DNA of 64,000 bases from Protula sp. h YS-2021 (Eukaryota; Annelida; Polychaeta; Sabellida; Serpulidae), in assembly GCA_949752745.1 (NCBI GenBank), contig OX457027.1:58780053-58844052 (forward strand), read 5' to 3'. Positions 1 to 11,173 of the stretch are shown here, piece by piece (within the stretch, counting starts at the first letter, position 1; every line of letters begins with the position of its first letter). The position numbers and the translations under genes were made by a program. The notes below the pieces were generated by a model, which was not told where the DNA came from, did not search any database, and worked only from the letters and a program-made list of their open reading frames with translations.

Positions 1-135
1 AAACCTGCAAAATTTGCCATTTTTTCCTTTTTTTTCACTTTGCCATTTTTTCCGTTGCCATTATTTCCACTTGCCATATTTTCCGTTGCCATTATTTCCG
101 TTGCCATTTTTTCCGTTGCCATTTTTTCCGTACCC
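1..135. repeat. Short tandem repeat, 15-20 bp units
   Basis: Imperfect head-to-tail copies of TTGCCATTTTTTCCG with small length variation. It continues past the left edge. Confidence 0.9.
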
Positions 136-149
136 CGTTCTTGAGATAT

Positions 150-392
150 CGTGTTAACAATAGTTAATCAAGAGCTGAAGTTTTCTAAGTCTAGCTGGTG
201 CATTTTCCTTGGGCGAACCTGGTCCATTTACGTCACCAATCGGGGTTTGTTTCCATAGAAGCTACATTCCAGGTTTCATTAAAATCCTTGCAGCATTTTT
301 TAAGTTATCGTGTCAACAAGCTGTTGATGACAGACCGACAGACCGGCTCACGGTCGATCGCATATATTCCCCACCTGTGGGGAATAAATTAA
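150..392 (+). mobile_element. Hairpin-ended repeat family 1, copy
   Basis: Shares the same word order as the two FAM120-intron copies (GAGCTGAAGTTTTC, CATTAAAATCCTTGCAGCA, GTCGATCGCATATATTCC) and ends in the ATTCCCC...GGGGAAT hairpin plus AAATTA. It is slightly diverged. Confidence 0.6.
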
Positions 393-2658
393 CAACTGAA
401 GAAGCAGTCATCTGACGGGATTTAAATACACTTTGCACGACACGTAACACTAATACTTAGCAAGTATACCAGGTAGAGAATGCCTGACCAACACCAAAGT
501 AGTTGCAGCTATCGGCATTGGCCTTCTCGTAACCTGCTTCCCACTGCTAATCTCCACCCCCTCCTCCCGCCTCCAAAGCTCATGTGCACTGATAAGCGCA
601 CGATATAAAATACTTTTTTAAACAATAGGGTTACAAACGATTCATGATAGCCTAAAGCTTAATGACAAACAATTTTTTAAAAATTAAATAATAATAATAA
701 TAATAATAAAAAATCATGATTTTTTAACGTTGGTTCAAATCATGATTTAAATCAACTGATTTGAATAAACTGATTTAAATCATACCAGCCCTGGTTGTTA
801 CTGATTTCAAAAATACTACTAGGGATGAAGTACACTTTGTACAACCATTTTAATGCAACATAAAAAAATGGAATATGATGAAATATGCATTTAAGTCAAA
901 ACTGCGTTAAAATACGTTTCAGCTGGGCATACAAATATACAGTAAAACCTCCTTTAGATAACACCTCTCGTTTGTGAACACCTATAAATAATGAACGATT
1001 TTTTCGGTCCCAAATATTGCCATTGGCTTAACCATAGGCATTTTACTGTAATTACTCGTTAGTGAACACCTCTATACTCTGAACAGTGAACACTTACTGG
1101 GGTCCCAAATGGCCAATGTCGGGGAAAACAAACCTAGTTAACCAAGTTTCTGCGAAAGACAGTAATTGCAGACCGTCAAGCAAGACAAATATCAGCAGGC
1201 GGGAGTCGGCATTTGGTCTATTGTCGTACAACAAAAACCTTTCAGGGTTTTCGTAAAAGATTTCAGCTCATTCCCCTTCTACCTTAAAGTCAACAAGACT
1301 TTCGGGTACGGGTGGGCCGTTTCTGGCACGTTTTCTGTTGATCATGCGCTTAAGCGCAGAGTCGCTTTGAAGGCAGGTTGCAGCAGTGCTGCCGATTTTA
1401 GCCCGTTTTGATATTTATCAAGTTTGAGGCATTTTCTCTTGTTTTAGTAGCCACTTCCTAAATTTCGCCATAGGTCTTTAGCGTCGCTATTTCATCTTCA
1501 TTTCTGTGACCATTTTGGGCGCTGGAGTTTGAGTGTCGATTGATGCTTGCAGCGTCCCTTTGCATTTTTTGCGAGAAGCGCTTCATACAGATCTACGTAA
1601 TGTGCCGTTTTGTAACGTCTCTTTTCGTGTACAAGTACCCGTCGTACGGAAGTTTATGATTTCCTTTGCTTGATGTAAATATCTCCATTGTAAATTTTTA
1701 ACCATGACATGCAACATTTTTTCTCTTCTTTGATACTGAATAACTCCGAGCACCGGAGTAGATTGAATACTCACAATTACCCCATCGCGTAATTCCGAAA
1801 TATATTATTTTCAGATGTAATTGCAATCAAGAATTGTAGTTTCAAAAAAACAGATGCAACAACAACTCTATTCAGTGAAGGGATTAAACCCTTTCCTTTC
1901 AAGTACTGCATTGCAATTGACAAGTACAAATTATTAACAGTTGTGAGAATGACTCTGGTCTGTGATGGGATCAAGCCTAATTTCTTTTAAGTAGTAATTG
2001 CAACTAACAAGTACAAATTGATAATAGTTGTAAGAATGATTCTGGTCTGTATTGGATCAAACTTGAGAACTGTACTTGAAAACAATTTCAAGGAATGACT
2101 CTGGTTTCTGGATATTTGTGAAGAATTCTTTCATCTGTTTGATTGCAATTTACTGCCTTAGTACTTAGTAAAGAGCTTCGATTTGAGGTACATTCTAATG
2201 TTTGAGTGAAAAAATGTATCAAATTTAATTTTTATTAAGAAAAGATTCAAACCGCCTTCCAAAAAAAAAAAAGAAAAAAGAAATTATAAATTTCGATAAA
2301 ATGTCTCGAATACCATTTTCGACAAAATGTCCCTCGACAAAGTGTCTTTCGACAAAATATATCTTGACAAAATGTCATGGATTCACCCAACAGGCGGATA
2401 ACTGCCGCCCATTTTAATTTCATAATTATTTTGCAGAAACATTATCTTGTTATGTTTTGTTATGTTTTACACCACTTTTAAGGTATAACTCATTGACATC
2501 TTTCAAAAATAACATGCAACTGAGGTTCTTTTAATATAAAATCACATTTTATAAATTGCACTTGTTGTTCATACTTAGTTCATATACGATTCGTGAGTTG
2601 GATGAGTCTGCTACAAAATCGCAACTCGGATTCCTGTGATGGATTAGCCTTTAGAATA
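393..2658. other. Intergenic, repeats only
   Basis: Contains (AAT)n at about 687-709; a single pogo-like end, CAGTAAAACCTCCTTTAGAT, at 940 with no matching right end found; a roughly 115-bp diverged tandem repeat at about 1915-2110 (AAGTACAAATT, TCTGGTCTGT); and short TCGACAAAATGTC repeats at about 2320-2375. No gene recognised. Confidence 0.5.
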
Positions 2659-3405
2659 CAGAAGAGTCTCTTATATCCGACCCTATCATATCCGAATTTT
2701 CCTAGAACTGAACTCAGAACGTCTTTCCCGAATCCCATATCCGAACTGAGAATACCTGCAATTCTTTTGCATTTTGTGTGCTTTAATTCTTGTCAAATAT
2801 TCGGCCACGCATTGTCTGTTATTGTGTACACATACTTCTGAGTATTTTACGGCACTAAATTGCCCTTTTATTTGGTAGCCATAGCAACATCTTGAGTAGA
2901 TCCACTGGATGTTTATTTAATGGCTTAATACCGTTGTCAATAAACTAAGGATTATAACGTCCCCGAGTGACCATTCCTGATAAGGAATGGGTTCACCCAC
3001 CCACAGCGAAGCGGCAAAACTTTTTACTGACTGTTTGGCTTATCTAGAGTCTCAGCGTGATATTGAAACGGTTTATTTGCCACTGATACGTCGAGCTAAA
3101 GTAGCTTGTAAACTAATGGTTTGAAACAGAAAGCAATCACCAGCTTTTTTAGCAAAAAGACACTTTAAAATTGAGTACAAAAAGACAGATTAAGTTCAGT
3201 GTAAACATGCTGTATCAGCGACCGACTTTGCACACTATTTGTTTGGTCTTGTTCAAATTATACCACAAATGTAACATCAAAGTACGTACACACAGACACC
3301 GTTTTATTGATACTCATAAACGACCGAAATTCCCACATCCGCACTCTCTCATATTCGAACAAAATCCATGTCCCCAGACGAGTTCGGATATGAGAGACTC
3401 TACTG
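2659..3405. mobile_element. pogo/Tigger-like miniature element
   Basis: Inverted ends: left CAGAAGAGTCTCTTATATCC, right the inverse of CAGTAGAGTCTCTCATATCC, both directly flanked by TA (2657-2658 and 3406-3407). Internal copies of ATCCGAA words recur near both ends. Length is 747 bp with no transposase. CAGTAGAG-type ends and TA target duplication fit Tc1/mariner superfamily pogo/Tigger elements. Confidence 0.75.
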
Positions 3406-3919
3406 TATTGTGCAATTAAGAATGAAATAAGGTAAGGCAAAGACTATAAACTACTAGTAAACAGTCTTTGGGTAAGGGGAGTGTGTGCGATCTAGTGTGT
3501 ATGACGTATTGTGATCCGGTATCCAGATTTTTTGTATGTGTTACAGAGAATGTTATAATATGGATATCTGTGAAGTGAATATCTTTGAAAGAAATGTTTT
3601 AGGCATGATCTGTGTTTAACTTTAGCTTTTTGGGGATTCAGTTTTCGCAGCCGGCATTTGTGCGACAGTGGCAGTTGCCCAGAGGCGCTTATCCAGCGGC
3701 ACTTATCCCGGGGGCAATTGTCCTAGACCCGTATAACGAAGTTTTCTTTCAAATTCTAGTTAGTAATAATAGCGTATCATGTACACTGATTTACTTCCCA
3801 GTAAATGTTTTATATTTAATGGTTAATTTATTAGTTAGTATGTTCTGGTTCAATATTACTTGGTTTCTTGCGTGTTATTCTGTGCGGAAGTAGTGTATGT
3901 GCCGGGGATATTGCATATT
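3406..3919. other. Intergenic stretch
   Basis: No gene recognised. A GGCACTTATCCCGGGGGCAA word set near 3690 resembles words at 5480-5590, so both may belong to the same unnamed repeat. Confidence 0.4.
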
Positions 3920-4940
3920 TCAATAGAGCGCTACTTGTATAGCGGAGATTTCTTCGAAAAAAGTTTCTACAGCTGATGTGCAACAGCCACTTATCAGTTG
4001 AAAAACCTGTTCTTTATGCATCACTGGACATGTTTCCAAAGAGTTTGAAATGTCATGAAATTTTGCCACCCAGCATGTAATAATGTATTTTACGACTCGA
4101 CCGCTGTTCACGGGGGAGACAGCAACTGAAGCCTGAAAATATATATTAAGACCAAGGTACAAATCTCTGGTTTTACTCTCATAATTGACAAAAGGTTTGA
4201 TGCAATTAAACATTCCATCTATTTATCAAAAATAATTAAACAAATTTAAATTTTGCTATGACAATGGGAGTTCACACGGTTACAGGATGGAGTATGGGCC
4301 CGTAAAGATGAAAAATCCACCACTTTCATATCGAATGTGTGCTGTGTGGAATCCCTTGTTTCCCTTTTATCGCCTCTTAAATAGTCACTCTCTGGCTCCA
4401 CCATGAGCAGGTCTTGGATCTGTTGGTGTTGGGAAAACATCAGCAGTCATTGTTCACTTATGATGCTTTGCATTTCTATACACGCAACCAAAGCTTTGTC
4501 ATTAATATGAAAGGCACTTTTTCCATATCATTGGTGAAAAGATCCGCAAGAGCGTCTCTAACCTGACTGCAGTCACTCAATAGTTGTTCGTTCCCATGGC
4601 TGATCTCCTTTTTTATCTCGCAGAGAAAATTCCGTAATTCTCGAATTTTATCCCTCATATCCTCAATGATTTGTCTTCAGATAAACCATTTCCTACTGAA
4701 GCTGTGAATATTGTACCCTTGAATCACTGACAGCCTCAGTTGAAGAAAGCATCACAACTTCATTTAACGTGTTTTCAATTTCATATGCCAGTTCCACTCT
4801 CATCTGGATGGTTTCATTTTTTTAAGCATTGCGTTTTCTACAAGAAGTGCACGGCAGTTTTCGCACTGAGTTTTGCGGTCACCTACACACGCCTCAGTTC
4901 TGCTTTGGAATCGCGGGACGGTAAATCGAGAAGGCCCTAA
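3920..4940 (-). pseudogene. Decayed unrecognised coding sequence
   Basis: Read on the minus strand, protein-like pieces follow one another in different frames: CENCRALLVENAMLKK, then MRVELAYEIENTLNEVVMLS up to an in-frame stop, then MRDKIRELRNFLCEIKKEIS with a helix-rich continuation, then LLMVEPESDYLRGDKRE, then a 97-codon frame at 3920-4213. The middle pieces look alpha-helical or coiled-coil. Several frameshifts and stops separate them. I do not recognise the family; it could be a retrocopy or transposon gene. Confidence 0.35.
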
Positions 4941-6088
4941 GTTTTCTGGCTGTCAAGCATTCTTACAGGACTTCCATCTGGAGTTTGATCTTCATGTGCC
5001 CTATCTGAAATATTGCACAGTTTTAAATAAAGCTATCCCTTCAGTATATAAGATAATAAAATATTTTCAAAGCACCACATTTTCGAACTAACGCCTATGC
5101 TAAAAGTCTGTTCACATAGCAACAATAATAATATTAGCAAGAAAAATAATATAATAATATCGGAATTTTTAGAAACGATTATGTGTTTTATTATTTTAGG
5201 GTGTGGTATGTAAAGGGATGATAGCGAAACGAAAGGGGTAGTATTTTTAGTCCTCCGTAGCCGCGTAGCGGGAAGCGGGGGACTAATGAATTCGGATCTG
5301 TCCTCCGTCCGTCCGCCCCTCTGTCCACAACGTGCACCTGTAGAACTGTGACTCTTAATGAACTGATCACGCGCAAAAGACAGACAGTTTCTGTGATTGT
5401 AGTACGAATAAGTATTATGCAAGTGTGAAGTGCGAATATATCAATAAAAGCTTGTAGAGAATATTTTTGTTAGTTATTTTTTCATCCGCGGGGAAATGTT
5501 CTAGGTCAGGAAAAGCCCTCCGCGGGAAAAGTCCACGCGGGTAAAGTCCACGTGATAAAAGTCCCCGAGGGAACTGTCCTAGATTCTAGGCAAATATATC
5601 CCTCAGTCAAAAGTGCACATTGGCCCCAACCTACGGGTTCTGTCCATATTCACTTTTGCCTTCATGCCGTTATTAGCTGTACTTCCCTCTTTATCATGTA
5701 GTATTCCTGTTTTGTCTGTACAACTGCCTTGCAGCTGCCGTTGGTTCTACCCGATAAAATATTGTTTTCTGTGCATGTAACAGAAATATAACTTCTAAAG
5801 TAAATAGAATTAATTTCGTTGGACTACAAAACTTTTTGGTTGGCTCCAAGTTCGTTATGGGTAACCCCGTGTTTACCCATACTAGGATATCATGTTCACT
5901 TTCACTTTCATACCTTGCAACTACCGTTGAATCGACGCGATGCTTTAAAATGTATAAATTTAGTGACCTGTTATTTCCTATGTTCAGCATGACAAAGAGA
6001 ATAAACCTTCAGCAAAGAGCTTCATTTCGCTCTGCTTGATGATGCCAGGACTTACCTTCCTGTCGGTATGTTATTACCCTTTCACATA
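4941..6088. other. Intergenic stretch with a family 2 hairpin end
   Basis: 5249-5335 read on the minus strand carries GGGGCGGACGGACGGAGG followed by TTAGTCCCCC and an inverse GGAGGACTAA, the same right-end design as the element ending at 44920. 5480-5590 has spaced repeats of AAAGTCC/GGGAA words. No gene recognised. Confidence 0.45.
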
Positions 6089-6725
6089 TGAAAGGTAAAG
6101 ATCCCATGCAGGTAAAGAGTTACAGACTCATTACTTAACTGCGACTACATAATAATAACAAAAGCACTAAGTCTCAGGATAGCCCCAATGTTACCTAAAT
6201 TTAGACATAAATGAAGACCAGGTGGGCTTTATGAAGGGGAGATATATTGGAGCGAATATCCGTTTTCTTCAAGATTTACTTGTATATACTGATTTTAAAA
6301 AAGATACCAGGGATACGTCTCCAGTTAGATTTTGCCAAGGCTTTCGACAGTGTTGGGTGGGTTTTCTGAGCAGAGCGTTTTGAATTTTTCTCGGGTCTAA
6401 GATAAAACGTTTCTAATATGGTTTGATCCTTGGAAGAATAAGAAGCATTCTGATTTGGGTCTCGAACAGTGTAAAGGAAGTTTTATTATGCTGGGTATTA
6501 AACTTGGAAATGAAAAAGATCAATGTTGGATAACTAATTTTGATGATAAACTAAGGAAAATAGCGACACAGTTTCAAATATAGAAAGGTAGGCAACTGTC
6601 CCTGATCGGCAAGATTCTTATTGCGAAAAGCCAGGGCATGTCGAATCTCATATATTCGCTCAGCAATCTAACGAGCGAAAACGAAACGATAAGTAAAGCG
6701 CAAAAAAATCTTAACAGCTTTCATT
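6089..6725 (+). pseudogene. LINE reverse-transcriptase fossil
   Basis: Pieces of an L1-like LINE ORF2 in order: KGKDPMQVKSYRLIT, TKALSLRIAPMLPK, DQVGFMKGRYIGANIRFLQD, the RT palm motif LQLDFAKAFDSVGW, then after a large internal deletion IMLGIKLGNEKDQCW and GRQLSLIGKILIAKSQGMSN. Frames change several times, stops interrupt, and the YADD region is missing, so it is dead. These blocks are typical of L1-clade reverse transcriptases. Confidence 0.85.
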
Positions 6726-6737
6726 TGGTCCTCAAGG

Positions 6738-6818
6738 CCCCCCCCCCCCAAACCCCCCCCCCCAAACCCCCCCCCCCCCAATAAAAATAAAAAACAAAAC
6801 AAAAAAAACAAACAAACA

Positions 6819-6887
<69 letters not shown>

Positions 6888-6888
6888 A
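6738..6888. repeat. C-tracts and (CAA)n microsatellite
   Basis: Three poly-C runs separated by AAA (6738-6780), then an A-rich stretch and about twenty (CAA) units. It lies directly after the LINE fossil; it could be a decayed 3' tail, but this is uncertain. Confidence 0.9.
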
Positions 6889-7454
6889 AAACGACCTATG
6901 GCCTATGATGCCGCCCGTGAGGAAATGAGCTCTCCCCTCAGTAAAAAGGAGAAGCGAGATACACGCACTAGATCAGCATTATCTCACACACGAAAACAAC
7001 GACATAGTCGTTCTTAAGCCGCGAGGCGACTTTCTTGGTAAGGTGCACAAAGTGGCACAGGTAAGTCAGGGGAGCAGAAAAGCACACAGAGAGTTAGGCT
7101 CCTCCCCAGCCCCCCCCCCCCTCCCCCCCCCCCCCCCCACTCTCACGGGACGACAGTGAGCACGCATCACTCGCTGGGGAGCAGCAGTAAGACGCTCACT
7201 AGCACCGGAGACACACAAGCCACCTCTGGGCGATAAATGAGTAAGGCAACTTGGTAGCACCGGGTAAGGAGCTTCACAAGGGGGCACATTTAGTAGCATA
7301 CGAGTAGCCCAAGTGCGCCTATTGGAGTACTCACGCCAAAGTTTTTGTACTCCAGAGAAATTAATTCTAATTATTATTAGAGTTACATTTCAACTGTGTT
7401 ACGGACACAGAAAAGGTGCGGATACTTTTCAAAACATCGAATCCATCTATACAG

Positions 7455-7705
7455 CTAGTTACAACATTTGTGCAAGACAAAAACCCATTTTAAAAAGGAG
7501 TGAAAATGAGCATTTGAAATGAGCATTCCATCCCAGCGTTTTACTGAACAGTGTTGGTTTAACACGAACTCCTCCAGATTGGGGTTGGTGTCCTTTGAGA
7601 AATATTCACCAATGCATTCGATAATTTTGTCCCGACAAGAACTAGCGAATGTGAAGTTAACTGGACCGAAATTCGCACAGCGAATTAGATCCCACATGGA
7701 ATAAT
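7455..7705 (-). other. Possible coding fragment, unrecognised
   Basis: The minus-strand frame reads NFGPVNFTFASSCRDKIIEC and GEYFSKDTNPNLEEFVLN, balanced protein-like composition. No upstream exon in phase was found (a TGA lies just upstream in frame), and no family is recognised. It may be an exon fragment or chance. Confidence 0.2.
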
Positions 7706-7789
7706 TTCATCCCAGAACTGTCTAACAAAGATGACAGTTTTAACCATTAAGAAGAGAAAAAATTGGTAATGTTTTCTCGTACTTCCTTT

Positions 7790-8310
7790 TCACATACAAG
7801 TGGACGTCTTTAAGGTTTTCGAGATGCCTGGCAACTTCCGGTTTGGAGCTTGAAAGTGACATTGAGGTCAAGGTCACCAAAAGTTGTAACGTAAATAACG
7901 TCGTGGAGGGAACGAATGTCGAAAATGAGGTCTCTTACCGTTTTCGCGGTAAAGTGCAACTTACGGTGTGTGGCTCGAAAGTGACCTTGAGATAAAGATC
8001 ACCGGAAGTTATACCTTGCACAACGTCGTAGAGGGGTAGGAGGTCGAACATGAGCTCAGAATTGCTCTATCTTTTGCCGTCTTCGAGAGAAATCATTGCT
8101 TTTTTTAAATGACGTTTTTTCGATATTTGACTTTGACCAGTAAGATCAAGGTCATAAATTTTTATCGGGTACACCAGCTCACATGACGATTCATACATTT
8201 GCCAAGTTTTGTGTTTCTAGCTTCCAATGACCTTACAGGAGATGTGTGGAAACCGATTGACCTATTTTAGCGATTTGACCAGTAAGGTAAAGGTTATTAA
8301 TTTTTATTAG
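7790..8310. repeat. Degenerate tandem repeat with GACCTTGAG/AGGTCA words
   Basis: Several diverged units of roughly 150 bp containing AAAGTGACATTGAGGTCAAG, GTGACCTTGAGATAAAGATC and CCAGTAAGATCAAGGTCAT. The wording resembles the tandem body of the element at 17651-18721, so it may be a relic of a related element without visible ends. Confidence 0.5.
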
Positions 8311-8806
8311 GTGCATCACTTCACATGACCCTTCATGCATGTGCCAAGAAACCGATTTGGCGGTAGAAGAAGAAAAAAAAAAAAGGTTCAAAACTGCGGC
8401 TGCTGGCAGATGCGAGAGGCTTGTGCAAATCTGTCTGCAGCCTTTGCATTTCTTGACCAAAAAATCGCTGCTTTTTTCTTTATTTACTTTTTTTTTATTA
8501 TTATTATTATCATTTTTTATTTTCTGCATATTATTATTATTATTATTTTTTTTTTTTTGGGGGGGGGGGGTTGTGTGTGAGTGTGTTTTTGTTTCTTTGT
8601 TTTTTTTTTTGCTTTGCGTTTTGATCATCAAAATGAAAACAAAGGCGAAGAAAAGGGTAATTTATGAGTCCTTGGGTCAATATGGTCAGAGGAGTAGTAA
8701 AGATAAAATGACCAGAAGGAACAAAGGGCCGAAACACTGGTTCTGTACAACTTCAATTTCTGCAAGTCTTCGACTTGCCAAATGTTAAATATTTATTATT
8801 TACAAT

Positions 8807-9295
8807 TCATTTAAAAATCATATGTATACCTCCAGAATCCAAGGCATCTTGTGCAAAATTAGAATGTTTGTTCGGACAAAAGATATCACAGCTTTGGCTG
8901 GAGAGTGCATCCATATACTTAATTGTAGATGAAAGAAGGAACTCCACATCCTTTGCTTCATCGTGTGACATTGTTTGACTAACTGCTTGTGAGAAGTGGT
9001 TGTTATTCTCATTTGCTTCTGTGTGAGATTGTGACAGCAGTAAATACCTGGGAGCTTTTCTACCCTTGCGTATGGATCCTGCATACAAAGCTATATTATT
9101 TGAGTTAGCTGATAGCAGGAAGTCTTCTCCGGTGTTAGTAATATTGTCACACTCTGTTTCATTTATTTGGTCGAATTCATTATCTGTAGTTTCCTGTACT
9201 TTCTTTCCAGTTGCTTTTCGGATTATCGAGGCAACAAATCGTGATATGGTCGCATCAGTCTCAGGTGACTCAGGTTTTGCAGCCATATTTAACAT
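8807..9295 (-). CDS. Hypothetical protein, 162 codons (possibly a first exon)
   Basis: An uninterrupted, hydrophilic, protein-like frame opening MLNMAAKPESPETDATISRF; the second Met has the better start context (AATATGGCTG). No signal peptide, membrane segment or known motif was seen. A TATATAA box lies about 20 bases upstream of the first ATG and a CRE-like GTGACGTAA about 90 bases upstream on the same strand, which is promoter-like. Near the end, GATTCTGGAG|GTATAC could be a splice donor, so this may be exon 1 of a longer gene whose next exon I could not find. It sits among transposon debris. Confidence 0.4.
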   Translation of the reverse strand: MLNMAAKPESPETDATISRFVASIIRKATGKKVQETTDNEFDQINETECDNITNTGEDFLLSANSNNIALYAGSIRKGRKAPRYLLLSQSHTEANENNNHFSQAVSQTMSHDEAKDVEFLLSSTIKYMDALSSQSCDIFCPNKHSNFAQDALDSGGIHMIFK

Positions 9296-9639
9296 CTATA
9301 GAAGATTATATAAAACGAAAGTGCGTTGTTTCTTTCGCACACTGTTGTGACAAAACGTAAAGCGTGCATTACGTCACGGACACGGCGATCTGGCGGTATA
9401 ATTGTGCAAAAATATCACTCGACGTTCGCGCTCCAACAGGTATTTTGTATGAGGGTATATTTGTCCAAAAAAGCCAAAACCTATATTCTGTATTTTTTTC
9501 TCGCGCTCGCTATAATTTTTATTATGCAAAATGAATCCCGGACATTTCGCTAAATACAATTGTCTAGAAATGAATTGATTTATCTGGCAACACTATTCTT
9601 TGTATTTTGATTTTCAACATTAAATTATTAATCTTCGTC

Positions 9640-9765
9640 GCCGTTTTGTCCAGGGTTGCACTTGTCGCCGTTTTGGCCATCGCCGTTTTGGCCGTCGCCG
9701 TTTTGGTCTTCTCCGTTATGGCCGTCGCCGTTTTGGCCGTCGCCGTTGTGTCCGGATGCCATGCA
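9640..9765. repeat. 15-bp minisatellite (GCCGTCGCCGTTTTG)
   Basis: About seven or eight imperfect units rich in CGCCGTTTTGG. Both strands are open across it, giving Ala/Val-rich or Thr/Ala/Lys-rich translations, as expected when a 15-bp unit lacks stops. No other coding support. Confidence 0.9.
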
Positions 9766-10216
9766 AAATATATATTTTTCACATTTTAGTTACTGTTTTA
9801 TTCGCGCTCTTTTATTTTGCCATAGCCTTTTCGGGCAATCTAATCAAACATGCAGTCTGCCTTTTGAGAATGTCGATGTGCTTGATCACGATCGAGTTTG
9901 ATTGTTGGATATCACATCTTTTTAGGGCGGTAAATTTGAACAAAAATTTCACGGGGTTCGAGCTCCAACATTTATTTTTGATCGCTATGGTATTTTGTTT
10001 TTGTATAGATATGGCGCCATAGAAAGTTGCAACCCATATAGGTACGCTATATGCCGCGAAAATTTGGGAAACATACTTCTCTGGGAAGCCCCACCCCAGG
10101 TCAGCAAATTATGCTAAAACCGTGGAAAATCGAGTCCAGTAGAGTTATTTATCCGTTGCCCAAAGTGCGGCACAGTTACCCCTGGGCGTGGGCGGCCATT
10201 TTTTGACAGCTGGGTC
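9766..10216. other. Intergenic stretch, nothing recognised
   Basis: No gene, promoter or repeat could be supported here. Confidence 0.4.
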
Positions 10217-10816
10217 CCAGCAAACATTAAGACGTCAGAATGACGTCGGGTCGACGTCGTAACCCGACGTTTCCGACGTCGGACTGACGTGCCGGTTTTG
10301 GTTTTATATGAAATGGAACCGACGTCGGGTTTTCAACGTCAGAATGACGTCGGGTTCCGACCTAAATCCGATGTCGGAATTAAGTCGGTTTTGTTTTGTA
10401 TATGAAATTGGAACCGACATCGGATTCCGACCTGAAACTGACTAGAGTTATATAATAAATAGATAATTAATCATTCAACTGCTGTTGTGAAATACATACG
10501 AAAGCATTTTCCATGTACATTTTTACAATCTAGGAAGAAAAATACCGACGCGCCATCAAAATTTAAAAAATTTTCATGTAAAAATTACGTTTTTCTTCCT
10601 CTTTTTTCAAAATGACTTCCATTTCTGGTGAGCGATAATAATGTTCATTGCTTTTTGGTCCTTTTTGCAACGTCGGAATGACGTTAGAAAACCGACGTCG
10701 CCTCGACGTCGGAATAAAGGCGGGTTTTGGGGTAATAGGTCAGAATATTGTTGTGAAGTCGTCGCGACCAAAATACAACCTTTTTTAACCAAAAAAGACG
10801 TCGGTTGTTTGCTAGG
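10217..10816. mobile_element. Miniature inverted-repeat element rich in GACGTC palindromes
   Basis: Ends are CCAGCAAACA on the left and its near inverse TGTTTGCTAGG on the right, each followed inward by GACGTC words. Inside, GACGTC/ACGTCGG words recur in both orientations (about ten within 10250-10440 and more near 10675-10800). Length is 600 bp with no transposase. A clear target duplication was not seen. Confidence 0.6.
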
Positions 10817-10834
10817 TAGCACCAAAAGTAAGTT

Positions 10835-10924
10835 TGGAATGATCTGGCAAATCAGCCTAGAAACGCAACCACCATAGCAGTCTTCAAGCGAGATCTAAAG
10901 ACTTACTTTCTTAGAAAAATCTAA
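10835..10924 (+). pseudogene. C-terminal tail of a non-LTR retrotransposon RT
   Basis: The frame WNDLANQPRNATTIAVFKRD, continuing LKTYFLRKI and a stop, matches the WNxLPxxxRxAxSxxxFKxxLKTxLF ending of CR1/RTE/L2-like LINE reverse transcriptases. Only the last 30 codons remain, which fits 5' truncation. The GACGTC element ends only 18 bases upstream. Confidence 0.7.
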
Positions 10925-11173
10925 CCAGTCTAGTCAGTTACTTTTAGTTAACAGTGTAGTATCACTGGTCATATCTTATCTACTGATCGCTTATTATATC
11001 TTATGGTTTTAAAGTATTTTTTAACAATCTTAGTGTATGTTATTCATATGTCAAATATTATGGAATTTGTAATTTCGAACTAGCGCTATATAAAGGATTG
11101 CCATAATAATACTCGTGGAGGAGTAATGAAGGACTATGGGTTTCAATACTGAACGAGTTAGGATGGTCAAGTA

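Noticed and set aside
9564..9789. Thr/Ala/Lys-repeat and Ala/Val-repeat ORFs
   Set aside because: They come from a 15-bp minisatellite open on both strands; no start context or flanking coding signal.
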